Positions 1 to 7,077 of a DNA stretch of 9,934 nucleotides are shown here, one piece after another. Source of the DNA: an uncultured Oscillospiraceae bacterium (GTDB lineage: Bacteria > Bacillota > Clostridia > Oscillospirales > Oscillospiraceae). The DNA is taken from NCBI GenBank assembly GCA_934546725.1, contig CAKTED010000039.1, forward strand, positions 1 through 9,934, written 5' to 3'. The notes beneath the pieces were generated by a model, which searched no databases, was not told the DNA's origin, and saw only the letters and a program-made list of their open reading frames with translations. Position numbers and translations under genes: made by a program. The stretch's first letter is position 1; the number at the start of each line of letters is the position of its first letter.

Positions 1-110
1 AGGATAGACGGCGAAGCGGCCGCCGTCATCACCTCCGCCGTTGCGGAGATGGAAAAGGGACGCCCGTTCAGAGTGGTCAGCATCCGCGAAAAAGACGACA
101 GGAGTGCAAA

Positions 111-114
<4 letters not shown>
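1..114 (+). CDS. C-terminal end of probable Na+-translocating decarboxylase small subunit (OadG/MmdD-type), 5' truncated
   Basis: Frame 1 is open from the window edge and encodes 37 residues ending in TGA at 112-114. The visible tail contains [20 protein letters not shown], which resembles the C-terminus of OadG/MmdD small subunits, where an Ala-rich helix is followed by a G-K/R-P-F-x-V/I-x-S-I segment. In the family this subunit is a single-span membrane protein that holds the soluble carboxyltransferase and the membrane beta subunit together. Context supports the call: the next two genes are the biotin carrier and beta subunit of the same enzyme, and the stop overlaps the next start as ATGA, implying translational coupling. 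The membrane span and most of the protein lie outside the window, so the assignment rests on a short tail plus gene order. Confidence 0.6.
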
Positions 115-488
<374 letters not shown>

Positions 489-500
489 GGAGGAGCTTCA

Positions 501-1625
501 ATGACAGACGCCATACTCCGCTTCCTCCAGAGCACCGGCATCGCGCAGTTCGACTGGCGCAACCTCGTTATGATAATCATATCTTGTGTGCTGCTCTATC
601 TCGCCATCGGGCGCAAATTCGAGCCGCTGCTGCTCATCCCAATAGCAATGGGCATGCTCCTTTCAAACCTCTTCGGCTCAACGGTGTTTGATCCCGAGGC
701 TGAAAGCGGCATACTGTACTATTTCTACAAGCTGAACAAAATGGGCATTCTCCCGCCGCTTATCTTCATGGGCGTCGGCGCAATGACGGATTTCGGCCCG
801 CTCATAGCTAACCCGAAATCGCTGCTGCTCGGCGCGGCGGCGCAGCTTGGCATATTCGTCACGTTCATCGGCGCGATACTGCTTGGCTTCAACGCGCAGG
901 AGGCGGGCTCCATAAGCATAATCGGCGGAGCCGACGGCCCAACCTCCATTCTAACAACGATGCTCATGGCGCCGCACCTGCTCAGCGCCATCGCCATCGC
1001 GGCCTACTCCTATATGGCGCTCGTTCCGGTCATCCAGCCGCCGATAATGCGCCTGCTCACCACGAAAAAAGAGCGGCAGATCGTCATGAAGCAGCTGCGC
1101 CCCGTTTCAAAAAAGGAAAAGATCATCTTCCCCATTGCGGTAACGATCATCGTATCCGTGCTGCTGCCGGATGCCATTCCGCTCGTGGGTATGCTCATGC
1201 TCGGCAATCTCTTCCGCGAATCCGGTCTTACGGACCGCCTTTCCGACACCGCGCAGAACGCGCTGTGCAATATCGTGACCATCCTGCTCGGCCTGTCCGT
1301 CGGCGCGTCCGCCGTTGCCGAGTCCTTCCTGACGGTCCAGACGCTTTTCATCCTCCTGCTTGGCGTTATCGCCTTCTGCGTCGGCTCGGCGGGCGGTATC
1401 CTGCTCGCAAAGCTCATGAACCTCTTTTTGAAGGAGAAAATAAACCCGCTCATAGGCTCGGCGGGTGTTTCCGCCGTTCCGATGGCCGCGCGCGTTTCTC
1501 AGAAGGAGGGTCAGCGCGCCAACCCGAAGAATTTTCTGCTCATGCACGCCATGGGGCCAAACGTTGCGGGCGTGATCGGTTCAGCCGTGGCGGCGGGCGT
1601 TCTTCTCAGTCTCTTCAACGGCTGA
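501..1625 (+). CDS. oadB: Na+-translocating decarboxylase, membrane beta subunit (OadB/MmdB/GcdB family)
   Basis: A 374-residue, highly hydrophobic protein with many membrane segments, of the usual family length (about 370-430). The beta subunit decarboxylates carboxybiotin and couples this to Na+ export across the cytoplasmic membrane. The signature [10 protein letters not shown] lies at residues 141-150. Its Asp145 corresponds to the essential Asp of Klebsiella OadB (Asp203 there). The second conserved region, [20 protein letters not shown], spans about 345-364. Na+-binding residues of the family lie in these two re-entrant regions. A strong ribosome-binding site, AAGGAGG at 487-493, sits 7 bases before the ATG. 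The gene follows the biotin carrier by 12 bp and precedes a TetR-family gene by 33 bp. The oadB symbol names the family; mmdB or gcdB would fit equally well. Confidence 0.96.
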   Translation: MTDAILRFLQSTGIAQFDWRNLVMIIISCVLLYLAIGRKFEPLLLIPIAMGMLLSNLFGSTVFDPEAESGILYYFYKLNKMGILPPLIFMGVGAMTDFGPLIANPKSLLLGAAAQLGIFVTFIGAILLGFNAQEAGSISIIGGADGPTSILTTMLMAPHLLSAIAIAAYSYMALVPVIQPPIMRLLTTKKERQIVMKQLRPVSKKEKIIFPIAVTIIVSVLLPDAIPLVGMLMLGNLFRESGLTDRLSDTAQNALCNIVTILLGLSVGASAVAESFLTVQTLFILLLGVIAFCVGSAGGILLAKLMNLFLKEKINPLIGSAGVSAVPMAARVSQKEGQRANPKNFLLMHAMGPNVAGVIGSAVAAGVLLSLFNG

Positions 1626-1643
1626 GCTTCGCCGCATATCGGG

Positions 1644-1650
1644 AAAGGAG
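1644..1650 (+). promoter_or_regulatory. Ribosome-binding site fixing the TetR start
   Basis: AAAGGAG is 8 bases before the ATG at 1659. The in-frame GTG at 1650 overlaps this motif and has no site of its own, so it is not the start. Confidence 0.8.
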
Positions 1651-1658
1651 TGCCTTAC

Positions 1659-2279
1659 ATGGCGGTAAAAAACAGAAGTCAGACGAAAAAGCGCATAGTT
1701 TCCGCCGCGTGGAAGCTCTTCTACGAGCAGGGGTATGACGACACCACCGTTGACGACATAATCCGTGAATCCGGCACCTCCAAGGGCTCCTTTTACCACT
1801 ATTTTGAGGGTAAGGACACCCTTTTGAGCACGCTTTCGCTGCTTTTTGATGAAAAATATGAGGAGCTTATCGCCGAGACCCCGGCTGATATGAACAGCTT
1901 TGATAAGCTGCTTTACTTCAACCTTGAGCTTTTCACGATGATTGAAAACACCGTCCCGCTCGAGCTGCTTGCACAGATGTATTCCACCCAGCTTGTAACG
2001 CGCGGCGACAAGCACCTGCTCGACCGGAACAGGACGTACTATAAGGTCCTGCGTCAGACCGTGCTTGAGGGGCAGGCGCGCGGCGAGCTTCGCAGCGATA
2101 TGTCCGTAAATGACATGACGAAGCTCTACGCCCTCTGCGAGCGCGCGCTGCTCTACGACTGGTGCATCTGCCAGGGCGATTATTCGCTGAAAAATTATGC
2201 ACGGGAGATGATGCCTCGCTTTCTGCGCGATTTTCTCCCCACGGACGGCGAAGCTTTGCGAACACGCTCAGAAAATTAA
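1659..2279 (+). CDS. TetR/AcrR-family transcriptional regulator
   Basis: A 206-residue protein, typical length for the family. The N-terminal DNA-binding domain covers about residues 8-57: a first helix (KKRIVSAAWKLFYEQGYDDT), then the helix-turn-helix VDDIIRESGTSKGSFYHYFE at 31-50 ending in the family's FYHYF/KDTL pattern. The remaining ~145 residues form the variable ligand-binding and dimerisation domain and give no clue to the ligand. The start at 1659 is preferred over the GTG at 1650 because AAAGGAG at 1644-1650 is correctly spaced for it. The gene lies 33 bp after the decarboxylase beta subunit with no terminator between, so it is probably co-transcribed with that operon. A perfect 42-bp inverted repeat, a candidate operator, lies 74 bp beyond its stop in front of putP. 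Inference: it may respond to an acyl-CoA or amino-acid metabolite. Confidence 0.92.
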   Translation: MAVKNRSQTKKRIVSAAWKLFYEQGYDDTTVDDIIRESGTSKGSFYHYFEGKDTLLSTLSLLFDEKYEELIAETPADMNSFDKLLYFNLELFTMIENTVPLELLAQMYSTQLVTRGDKHLLDRNRTYYKVLRQTVLEGQARGELRSDMSVNDMTKLYALCERALLYDWCICQGDYSLKNYAREMMPRFLRDFLPTDGEALRTRSEN

Positions 2280-2352
2280 TTTCGGTTCATCCGGCAGTTT
2301 GTATTTGAGTACAGCTGTTTTATCGTTATTTGGCCTACATTTTTTGTCGTTT

Positions 2353-2394
2353 TACAGAACGGAGTACAGACCACGGTCTGTACTCCGTTCTGTA
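2353..2394. promoter_or_regulatory. Perfect 42-bp inverted repeat abutting the putP promoter; candidate operator
   Basis: Two perfectly complementary 20-base arms (2353-2372 and 2375-2394) are separated by only AC at 2373-2374. The core is GGAGTACAGACC-AC-GGTCTGTACTCC. The right arm ends at the base before the -35 hexamer of putP. No run of T follows on either strand, which argues against an intrinsic terminator. The position and strict dyad symmetry fit a binding site for a dimeric regulator, the obvious candidate being the TetR-family protein encoded 74 bp upstream. Each arm also contains ACAGA twice, 12 bases apart (2354 and 2366), which could allow two dimers to bind. Alternatively, in read-through RNA it would fold into a very stable hairpin protecting or ending the upstream operon transcript. 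Confidence 0.75.
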
Positions 2395-2423
2395 TTGCGT
2401 TCACGCCGTTTCTGTGGTATAGT
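2395..2423 (+). promoter_or_regulatory. Sigma-A-type promoter for putP
   Basis: The -35 TTGCGT (2395-2400), a 17-base spacer and the -10 TATAGT (2418-2423) preceded by TGG (extended -10 TGn) predict a start near 2430 and a leader of about 30 bases. The -35 is weak, so the promoter may lean on the extended -10 or on regulation through the adjoining palindrome. Confidence 0.7.
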
Positions 2424-2459
2424 GCATGGGTATTGAAAAGTCAGGAAGGGGTATTCTGA

Positions 2460-4007
2460 ATGAATATCGGAGAATTACTTGCATTTCTTCTCTATTTTAT
2501 CATCGTTCTCGGCATAGGCATCTATTTCTTCGCAAAAACAAAGAGCAATACCGACAAGGAGTATTTCCTCGGCGGGCGGCAGATGGGTCCGTGGGTCACG
2601 GCAATGAGCGCGCAGGCCTCTGATATGAGCGGCTGGCTGCTCATGGGCTTCCCCGGCAGTCTTCTCGCTTTCGGTCTGGGCAAGCTGTGGATCGGCATCG
2701 GCCTTGCGCTCGGCACGGCTGCAAACTGGATATTCGTTGCGAAGCGTCTGCGCCGTTTTTCCAAGGCCTCGGGCGACTCCATAACGGTTCCGCAGTACCT
2801 TACAAACCGCTTCGCCAGCAAAAGCTCCGCGCTGAAGGTCGTATGCGCGGTCATCTTCCTTCTGAGCTTCACCGTATATGTCGCCTCAGCCTTCGTCGCG
2901 GGCAAAACGGTGCTCTGCTCCATCATCCCGTGGTTTACGGAATCCGGCAATGAGTGGCTCGCGCTTCTCATCTTCGCCGCCATAATTCTCTGCTATACCT
3001 TCCTCGGCGGCTATAAGGCCGTGTGCTGGACGGACTTTTTCCAGGGTATACTGATGCTCATTGCCGTCCTTGCCGTGCCGATAGTCATGCTCGCCACCGG
3101 CAGCTTTGACAGCTCCTATTACGACGCCTTTGGCGACGGCGTATCCGCCTTCAGCACCAACGCCTTCGGCGTGGGCTGGAAGGAGATCGTTTCCGGCCTT
3201 GTATGGGGCCTGGGCTACTTCGGCATGCCGCACATCATCGTGCGCTTCATGGGCATAGAGAAGCCCTCCATGATAAAGAAGTCCGCCTCCGTGGCCATCG
3301 TCTGGGTCATTCTCTCGCTCGGCGCGGCCTCCGCCATCGCCATTCTCGGCAGAACGTACATAATGAGCGACGGAACCTCTCTCGCCGCAGCGCTTCTCCC
3401 CGGCAGCGCCAGCAGCGTTTTTGTTAAAATAGTAACGGATCTTTTCCCGCCCTTCCTGGCCGGTCTGCTGCTCGCGGCCATTATCGCCGCATCCATGAGC
3501 ACGGCAGATTCTCAGCTCCTCGTTGCCTCCTCCTCCTTCACGAGCGACCTCTACAAGCCGCTTATCAGGAAGGGCAAGGCCTCCGACAAGGAAGTCAGCT
3601 GGATGGGGCGCGTTATCGTCATCATCGTTTCCATAGTTGCCTTCTTCATTGCGGCAAGCGGCGGCTCCTGGGCCAGCAACATCATGAACATGGTTGAAAA
3701 CGCCTGGGGACTTTTCGGCTCCGCCTTCGGCCCGGTCGTTATACTTTCGCTCTTTTGGAAGCGCTTCAACTATCCCGGCGCGGTATCCGGCATTATCGCG
3801 GGCGCGGTCATGGACATTGCGTGGCTGCTGCTCTTTACCGACACCGTAAGGGCGCCCATCATATCCGATTCCGGCATTTATGAGATCCTGCCCGGCTTCG
3901 TTGCCGGTCTCATCGTCGCCGTCATCGTCACGAAGCTCACGCCCGCGCCCTCGGCAGAGGTCGAGGCAATATACGCCCGCGCTACCGACCCCACCATAGA
4001 CGACTGA
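2460..4007 (+). CDS. putP: Sodium/proline symporter, solute:sodium symporter (SSS) family
   Basis: A 515-residue multi-spanning membrane protein (E. coli PutP is 502). It imports an amino acid, most likely L-proline, with Na+ down its gradient. The match to PutP is close. LGGR with Arg40 and SAQASDMSGWLLMG give Asp55, Ser57 and Gly58 at the same numbers as the substrate and Na+ site residues of E. coli PutP. MSTADSQLLV gives Ser347/Thr348, corresponding to the Na2-site Ser340/Thr341 of E. coli. GYFGMPHIIVRFM at 252-264 is also conserved. The ribosome-binding site AGGAAGGGG (2443-2451) is 8 bases before the ATG. The gene is single, with its own promoter and a strong terminator. It is the natural consumer of the Na+ gradient made by the upstream decarboxylase. 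Specificity for proline rather than another substrate is inferred. Confidence 0.93.
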   Translation: MNIGELLAFLLYFIIVLGIGIYFFAKTKSNTDKEYFLGGRQMGPWVTAMSAQASDMSGWLLMGFPGSLLAFGLGKLWIGIGLALGTAANWIFVAKRLRRFSKASGDSITVPQYLTNRFASKSSALKVVCAVIFLLSFTVYVASAFVAGKTVLCSIIPWFTESGNEWLALLIFAAIILCYTFLGGYKAVCWTDFFQGILMLIAVLAVPIVMLATGSFDSSYYDAFGDGVSAFSTNAFGVGWKEIVSGLVWGLGYFGMPHIIVRFMGIEKPSMIKKSASVAIVWVILSLGAASAIAILGRTYIMSDGTSLAAALLPGSASSVFVKIVTDLFPPFLAGLLLAAIIAASMSTADSQLLVASSSFTSDLYKPLIRKGKASDKEVSWMGRVIVIIVSIVAFFIAASGGSWASNIMNMVENAWGLFGSAFGPVVILSLFWKRFNYPGAVSGIIAGAVMDIAWLLLFTDTVRAPIISDSGIYEILPGFVAGLIVAVIVTKLTPAPSAEVEAIYARATDPTIDD

Positions 4008-4027
4008 TACACAAAATGTCATTTCTT

Positions 4028-4068
4028 CGCCCCGTTTCGGATTTTCCGGCACGGGGCGGTCGTTTTTT
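4028..4068 (+). terminator. Intrinsic terminator of putP
   Basis: An 8-bp GC-rich stem (CGCCCCGT 4028-4035 with ACGGGGCG 4051-4058) encloses a second small stem (CGGA 4038-4041 with TCCG 4045-4048). It is followed by GTCGTTTTTT ending at 4068. It lies 20 bp after the putP stop and isolates putP from iorAB. Confidence 0.92.
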
Positions 4069-4112
4069 CGCCCAAAATACGCAGATTTTATAAGTTTTCG
4101 CGCTAATTTATA

Positions 4113-4141
4113 TTGAACACAGGATGTTATGATGCTATAAT
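4113..4141 (+). promoter_or_regulatory. Sigma-A-type promoter for iorAB
   Basis: TTGAAC (4113-4118), a 17-base spacer and a perfect TATAAT (4136-4141) preceded by TGC (extended -10). The predicted transcription start is about 4147-4149, 32-34 bases before the TTG at 4181 and only about 8-10 bases before the ATG at 4157. No operator-like dyad was seen around it. Confidence 0.85.
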
Positions 4142-4168
4142 TGAAAAACAGTCAAAATGATCGAGAAT

Positions 4169-4172
4169 GGAG
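4169..4172 (+). promoter_or_regulatory. Ribosome-binding site favouring the iorA TTG start
   Basis: GGAG is 8 bases before TTG at 4181. The ATG at 4157 has no comparable motif upstream. AAAGGA at 4185-4190 could instead serve an in-frame ATG at 4196, 5 bases beyond it, so that start is the main rival. Confidence 0.6.
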
Positions 4173-4180
4173 TGCTTTAC

Positions 4181-5959
4181 TTGCAAAGGAAGATCATGAG
4201 CGGCGATGAGGCCGTCGCGCGCGGCGCATGGGAGGCCGGCGTATCAGTTGCCGCCGCCTATCCCGGAACGCCCAGTACCGAAATACTTGAAAACATGGCT
4301 CTTTATAAGGACGATGTTTATGCCACATGGGCAAATAACGAAAAAATAGCCACCGAGATCGCTCTCGGCGCCTCCATCGGCGGCCTGCGCGCCTTTGCCG
4401 CAATGAAGCACGTTGGCATGAACGTGGCCGGAGACCCCATTTTTTCAGCGGCCTATACTGGCGTAAACGGCGGCATGGTAGTCGTTTCCTGCGACGATCC
4501 CGGCTGCCACAGCTCGCAGAACGAGCAGGATAACCGCTGGTACGCTCCGCACGCGAAGCTTGCCATGCTCGAGCCGTCGGATTCGCAGGAATGTAAGGAC
4601 TTCATGAAGGAGGCCTTCCGGATAAGCGAGGATTTCGATCTTCTCACCCTGCTGCGCCTCACCACCCGCGTCTGCCACTCCAAAAGCCTTGTCGAGGAGG
4701 GCGAGCGGATCATGCCGCCCGCCAGGGGCTATCAGTCCGACTTCACCAAATACACCATGCTGCCCGTAAACGCGCGCCGCCGCCATGTGATCGTTGAGGA
4801 AAATCTCAACAGGCTGCGCGAATATTCATACACCTCTCCGCTCAACCGCGTGGAGCTCAACGGCTCAGATATCGGCGTCATCACCTCCGGCATCTCATAT
4901 ATGCATGCCCGCGAGGCCTTTGGCGACAGAGTTTCATACCTCAAGCTCGGTATTACATACCCCATTTCCGAAAAGCTGGTCAGGGAATTTGCCGCAAAGG
5001 TAAAAACTCTCTGGATAGTCGAGGAGGGCGACGGTTACCTTGAAACCGCCGTTCGCGGCATGGGACTTGACTGCGTCGGCAAGGAAAAGCTCAGCTGCCA
5101 GGGTGAGCTGGACGCCGAACGCGTCCGCGCCGCCTTCGGAATGGGCGAGGCCGCGGAGACCTACAGCACCGAGGTCCAGGCTCCGGCGCGTCCGCCCGTA
5201 CTCTGTGCGGGCTGCCCGCACCGCGGCTTCTACTATGCGCTCTCCAGTTACCGCGACAAGCTCGTCACCGTCGGCGACATCGGCTGCTACTCTCTCGGCG
5301 CGTCTGCACCGTTCTTCGGCTTTGATATCGGCATATGCATGGGTTCCGGCTTCTCCATTCCCATCGGCCTTGCCAAAGCGCTCGAAAAGCAGGGCGATAC
5401 GCGCAAGGTCTTCGGCCTTTTGGGCGACTCCACGTTCTTCCACTCCGGCTTCAACAGCCTGGTAGACGCCGTCCACTCCGGCGCAAACGTCTGCCTCTGC
5501 GTGCTGGACAACAGCATTACGGCCATGACCGGACACCAGGAAAATTCCGGCACGTCCAGAAGCCTCATGGGCTACTCCGTGCCGCCGGTCAGCATAATAG
5601 ATATGATCTATTCCACCGGCATCGATAAGGAACGCGTCATCGTCGCCGACCCGATAGATCAGAAGGCCATGAACGCGGCCATCCAAATAGCGCTGGATAC
5701 AAACGGCGTTTTCGTCATCATCTCCAAGCGCCCCTGCGCGCTGCTCAAGGAGGTCATCCGCGCAAACGCGGGTCTCCACTGCGAGATAGACTCCGATAAA
5801 TGCGTCGGCTGCAAGTCCTGCATGAAGGTAGCCTGTCCCTCGCTTGCGTTTGAAAACGGCAGGGCGCGCATTGCCGACCCGGCCAACTGCAACGGCTGCG
5901 GCCTCTGCATGCAGATGTGCCGTCTCGACGCAATACACAGGATCGGTGGTGCAAAATGA
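4181..5959 (+). CDS. iorA: Indolepyruvate:ferredoxin oxidoreductase, alpha subunit
   Basis: 592 residues from the TTG at 4181 (600 from the ATG at 4157). With IorB, the enzyme oxidatively decarboxylates aryl pyruvates from Trp, Phe and Tyr to aryl-acetyl-CoA, reducing ferredoxin; it is cytoplasmic and oxygen-sensitive. Seen, numbered from the TTG: the N-terminal pyrimidine-binding domain with YPGTPSTE (27-34) and KHVGMNVAGDP (76-86), CPHRG (345-349), and the thiamine-diphosphate site GDS (415-417) to LDN (442-444) followed by SITAMTGHQ. At the C-terminus are two [4Fe-4S] motifs, Cys541/544/547/552 and Cys570/573/576/580. In the second motif the residue after the last Cys is Arg, where Pro is more usual. 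The TTG is favoured by GGAG spacing, by a promoter too close to the ATG, and because the family usually begins a few residues before SGDEAVARG. iorB overlaps the stop. Exact keto-acid preference is unknown. Confidence 0.96.
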   Translation: MQRKIMSGDEAVARGAWEAGVSVAAAYPGTPSTEILENMALYKDDVYATWANNEKIATEIALGASIGGLRAFAAMKHVGMNVAGDPIFSAAYTGVNGGMVVVSCDDPGCHSSQNEQDNRWYAPHAKLAMLEPSDSQECKDFMKEAFRISEDFDLLTLLRLTTRVCHSKSLVEEGERIMPPARGYQSDFTKYTMLPVNARRRHVIVEENLNRLREYSYTSPLNRVELNGSDIGVITSGISYMHAREAFGDRVSYLKLGITYPISEKLVREFAAKVKTLWIVEEGDGYLETAVRGMGLDCVGKEKLSCQGELDAERVRAAFGMGEAAETYSTEVQAPARPPVLCAGCPHRGFYYALSSYRDKLVTVGDIGCYSLGASAPFFGFDIGICMGSGFSIPIGLAKALEKQGDTRKVFGLLGDSTFFHSGFNSLVDAVHSGANVCLCVLDNSITAMTGHQENSGTSRSLMGYSVPPVSIIDMIYSTGIDKERVIVADPIDQKAMNAAIQIALDTNGVFVIISKRPCALLKEVIRANAGLHCEIDSDKCVGCKSCMKVACPSLAFENGRARIADPANCNGCGLCMQMCRLDAIHRIGGAK

Positions 5960-6528
5960 CAACTAACATTCTTCTTACCGGTGTCGGCGGTCAGGGTACG
6001 ATACTCACGACCAGGATTCTCTCCTCCGCTCTTGCCGGAATGGGCTACGACGTTAAAATGAGCGAGATCCACGGCATGAGCCAGCGCGGCGGCACCGTAA
6101 ATACCCAGCTCAAATACGGCAGCAGGGTCTATGCGCCGAACATCGGCACCGGCGAGGCCGATATTATCGTCGCCTTTGAAAAGGTCGAGGCGCTGCGCGC
6201 GCTGCCCTATCTCAAAAAGGGCGGCAGCATAGTCATGGATGAGCGCGAGATATACTCCATGCCCGTTCTTACCGGCGCGGCGGAGTATCCGCATGATGCC
6301 GATAAGCTCCTCACCGAGCTCGTCGGCAGCGTGACCGTCATCCCCGCGAGCAGCATAGCCGAGGAGCTTGGCAGCATAAAGGCGCAGAACATCTGTCTGC
6401 TTGGCGCACTTGTAAAAAAGCTCGATCTGAAGGCGGACTGGGATGCGCTAATAAGTGAAAACGTCCCCGCAAAGACCGTCGAGCTCAATCTTGCAGCCTT
6501 CAGACGCGGCTACGACTACATAAAATAA
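5956..6528 (+). CDS. iorB: Indolepyruvate:ferredoxin oxidoreductase, beta subunit
   Basis: A 190-residue protein of normal length for IorB, belonging to the gamma-domain family of 2-oxoacid:ferredoxin oxidoreductases. It partners IorA in the heteromeric enzyme. The N-terminal glycine-rich motif GVGGQG is at residues 9-14, and the family segment SEIHGMSQRGGTV at 36-48. The ATG at 5956 overlaps the iorA stop as ATGA, with only a weak GGTGGT upstream, so translation is probably coupled to iorA. The reading frame stays open upstream to 5917, but that part lies inside the coding end of the iorA ferredoxin domain and is not expected to be translated. Transcription ends at the hairpin about 50 bp downstream. 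Confidence 0.95.
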   Translation: MTTNILLTGVGGQGTILTTRILSSALAGMGYDVKMSEIHGMSQRGGTVNTQLKYGSRVYAPNIGTGEADIIVAFEKVEALRALPYLKKGGSIVMDEREIYSMPVLTGAAEYPHDADKLLTELVGSVTVIPASSIAEELGSIKAQNICLLGALVKKLDLKADWDALISENVPAKTVELNLAAFRRGYDYIK

Positions 6529-6566
6529 CTCCTCAAAAGTGCATGTGTTTTGAAACCATGCAGGCT

Positions 6567-6625
6567 AAAATAAAAGGCATCCTGATCTGCAATTTTTTCA
6601 TGCAAATCAGGATGTTTTTTATTTT
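6567..6625. terminator. Bidirectional intrinsic terminator between iorB and the AbrB gene
   Basis: A 9-bp perfect stem (CATCCTGAT 6578-6586 with ATCAGGATG 6606-6614) continues inward through TGCA/TGCA after one mismatch. It continues outward through two G-T pairs into AAAATAAAA (6567-6575) paired with TTTTATTTT (6617-6625). The plus strand shows TTTTTTATTTTTT after the stem (iorAB terminator). The minus strand shows TTTTATTTT after it, so it also works as a backstop for the convergent AbrB gene. Confidence 0.88.
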
Positions 6626-6646
6626 TTCATTTTCATCTTGGCATAG

Positions 6647-6694
6647 AAAAAGCCGTTTATCCCGGCAAATCATGTATTTTGCAGGATAAGCGGC
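6647..6694 (-). terminator. Intrinsic terminator of the AbrB-family gene
   Basis: On the minus strand, GCCGCTTATCC (6694-6684) pairs with GGATAAACGGC (6662-6652) through 11 pairs, one of them G-T, and is followed by TTTTTCT starting at 6651. It lies about 70 bp after the AbrB stop, before the shared bidirectional terminator. Confidence 0.8.
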
Positions 6695-6763
6695 CGCCTT
6701 TTGCAATCCTTCAGGCGAACCAGCTGTCTCCCTCATACAGCCGTTTTCGCTCTGCAATAATGC

Positions 6764-7012
6764 TCAGTCCCTGTTATTTCTGAGCTCCTCAAGGCAGCTC
6801 TTGCAGATATTCTTTCCCTTATAGTTCACAACATCGTTTGCATTATTGCAGAAGATGCAGGAAGGCTGATACTTCTTAAGAATGATTGCGGACTCATCCA
6901 CATATATTTCGAGCGAGTCCTTCTGTGCTATGTCGAGCGTTCTGCGCAGCTCGATGGGGAGAACGATTCTTCCGAGACTGTCCATCTGTCTTACGATACC
7001 TGTTGATTTCAT
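6764..7012 (-). CDS. AbrB/SpoVT-family transition-state regulator with Cys4 tail
   Basis: An 82-residue protein. Residues 1-48 are an AbrB-type swapped-hairpin DNA-binding domain: MKSTGIVRQMDSLGRIVLPI, then ELRRTL and a second strand set ending in AIILKKY. The C-terminal third carries Cys52/Cys55 and Cys70/Cys73 (CxxC-x14-CxxC), a probable zinc ribbon; B. subtilis AbrB has a different C-terminal domain. Proteins of this family are dimers or tetramers that repress many genes during growth and are lifted at the onset of sporulation. A strong site, AGGAGG (7025-7020), is 7 bases before the ATG, and a perfect consensus promoter lies upstream. The gene is divergent from spmA-spmB, so it may control them, but this is inference. 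It ends before two hairpin terminators. Which of several clostridial AbrB paralogues it is cannot be told. Confidence 0.92.
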   Translation of the reverse strand: MKSTGIVRQMDSLGRIVLPIELRRTLDIAQKDSLEIYVDESAIILKKYQPSCIFCNNANDVVNYKGKNICKSCLEELRNNRD

Positions 7013-7077
7013 TGGTTAACCTCCTGTTTAATTGCAAAATCGTAGAATTATTTTCCATTTAAGCCAAAATTAAGTGT

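Noticed and set aside
1650..1658. GTG start extending the TetR protein by three residues
   Set aside because: The GTG overlaps the ribosome-binding site of the ATG at 1659 and has no site of its own.
2353..2400. Palindrome as a standard rho-independent terminator
   Set aside because: The stem is strong, but the following bases (TTGCGTTCAC) and the opposite side lack a T-run, and the following bases are the putP -35. It is kept only as a rival explanation.
2886..4052. 388-codon open frame on the minus strand over putP
   Set aside because: It mirrors putP codon bias (GC-rich third positions), its translation is charged and low in complexity without any domain, and putP is an unmistakable gene on the other strand.
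4934..5962. 342-codon open frame on the minus strand over iorA
   Set aside because: It is antisense to conserved thiamine-diphosphate and ferredoxin domains, has no ribosome-binding site support and no recognisable domain.
6690..6697. GCGGCCGC palindrome beside the minus-strand terminator
   Set aside because: It is a short GC-rich self-complementary octamer in GC-rich DNA; half of it is already explained by the terminator stem.
6533..6757. 74-codon minus-strand frame between iorB and the AbrB gene
   Set aside because: It runs through both intrinsic terminators, and the translation shows no family features. The hairpins explain the region better.
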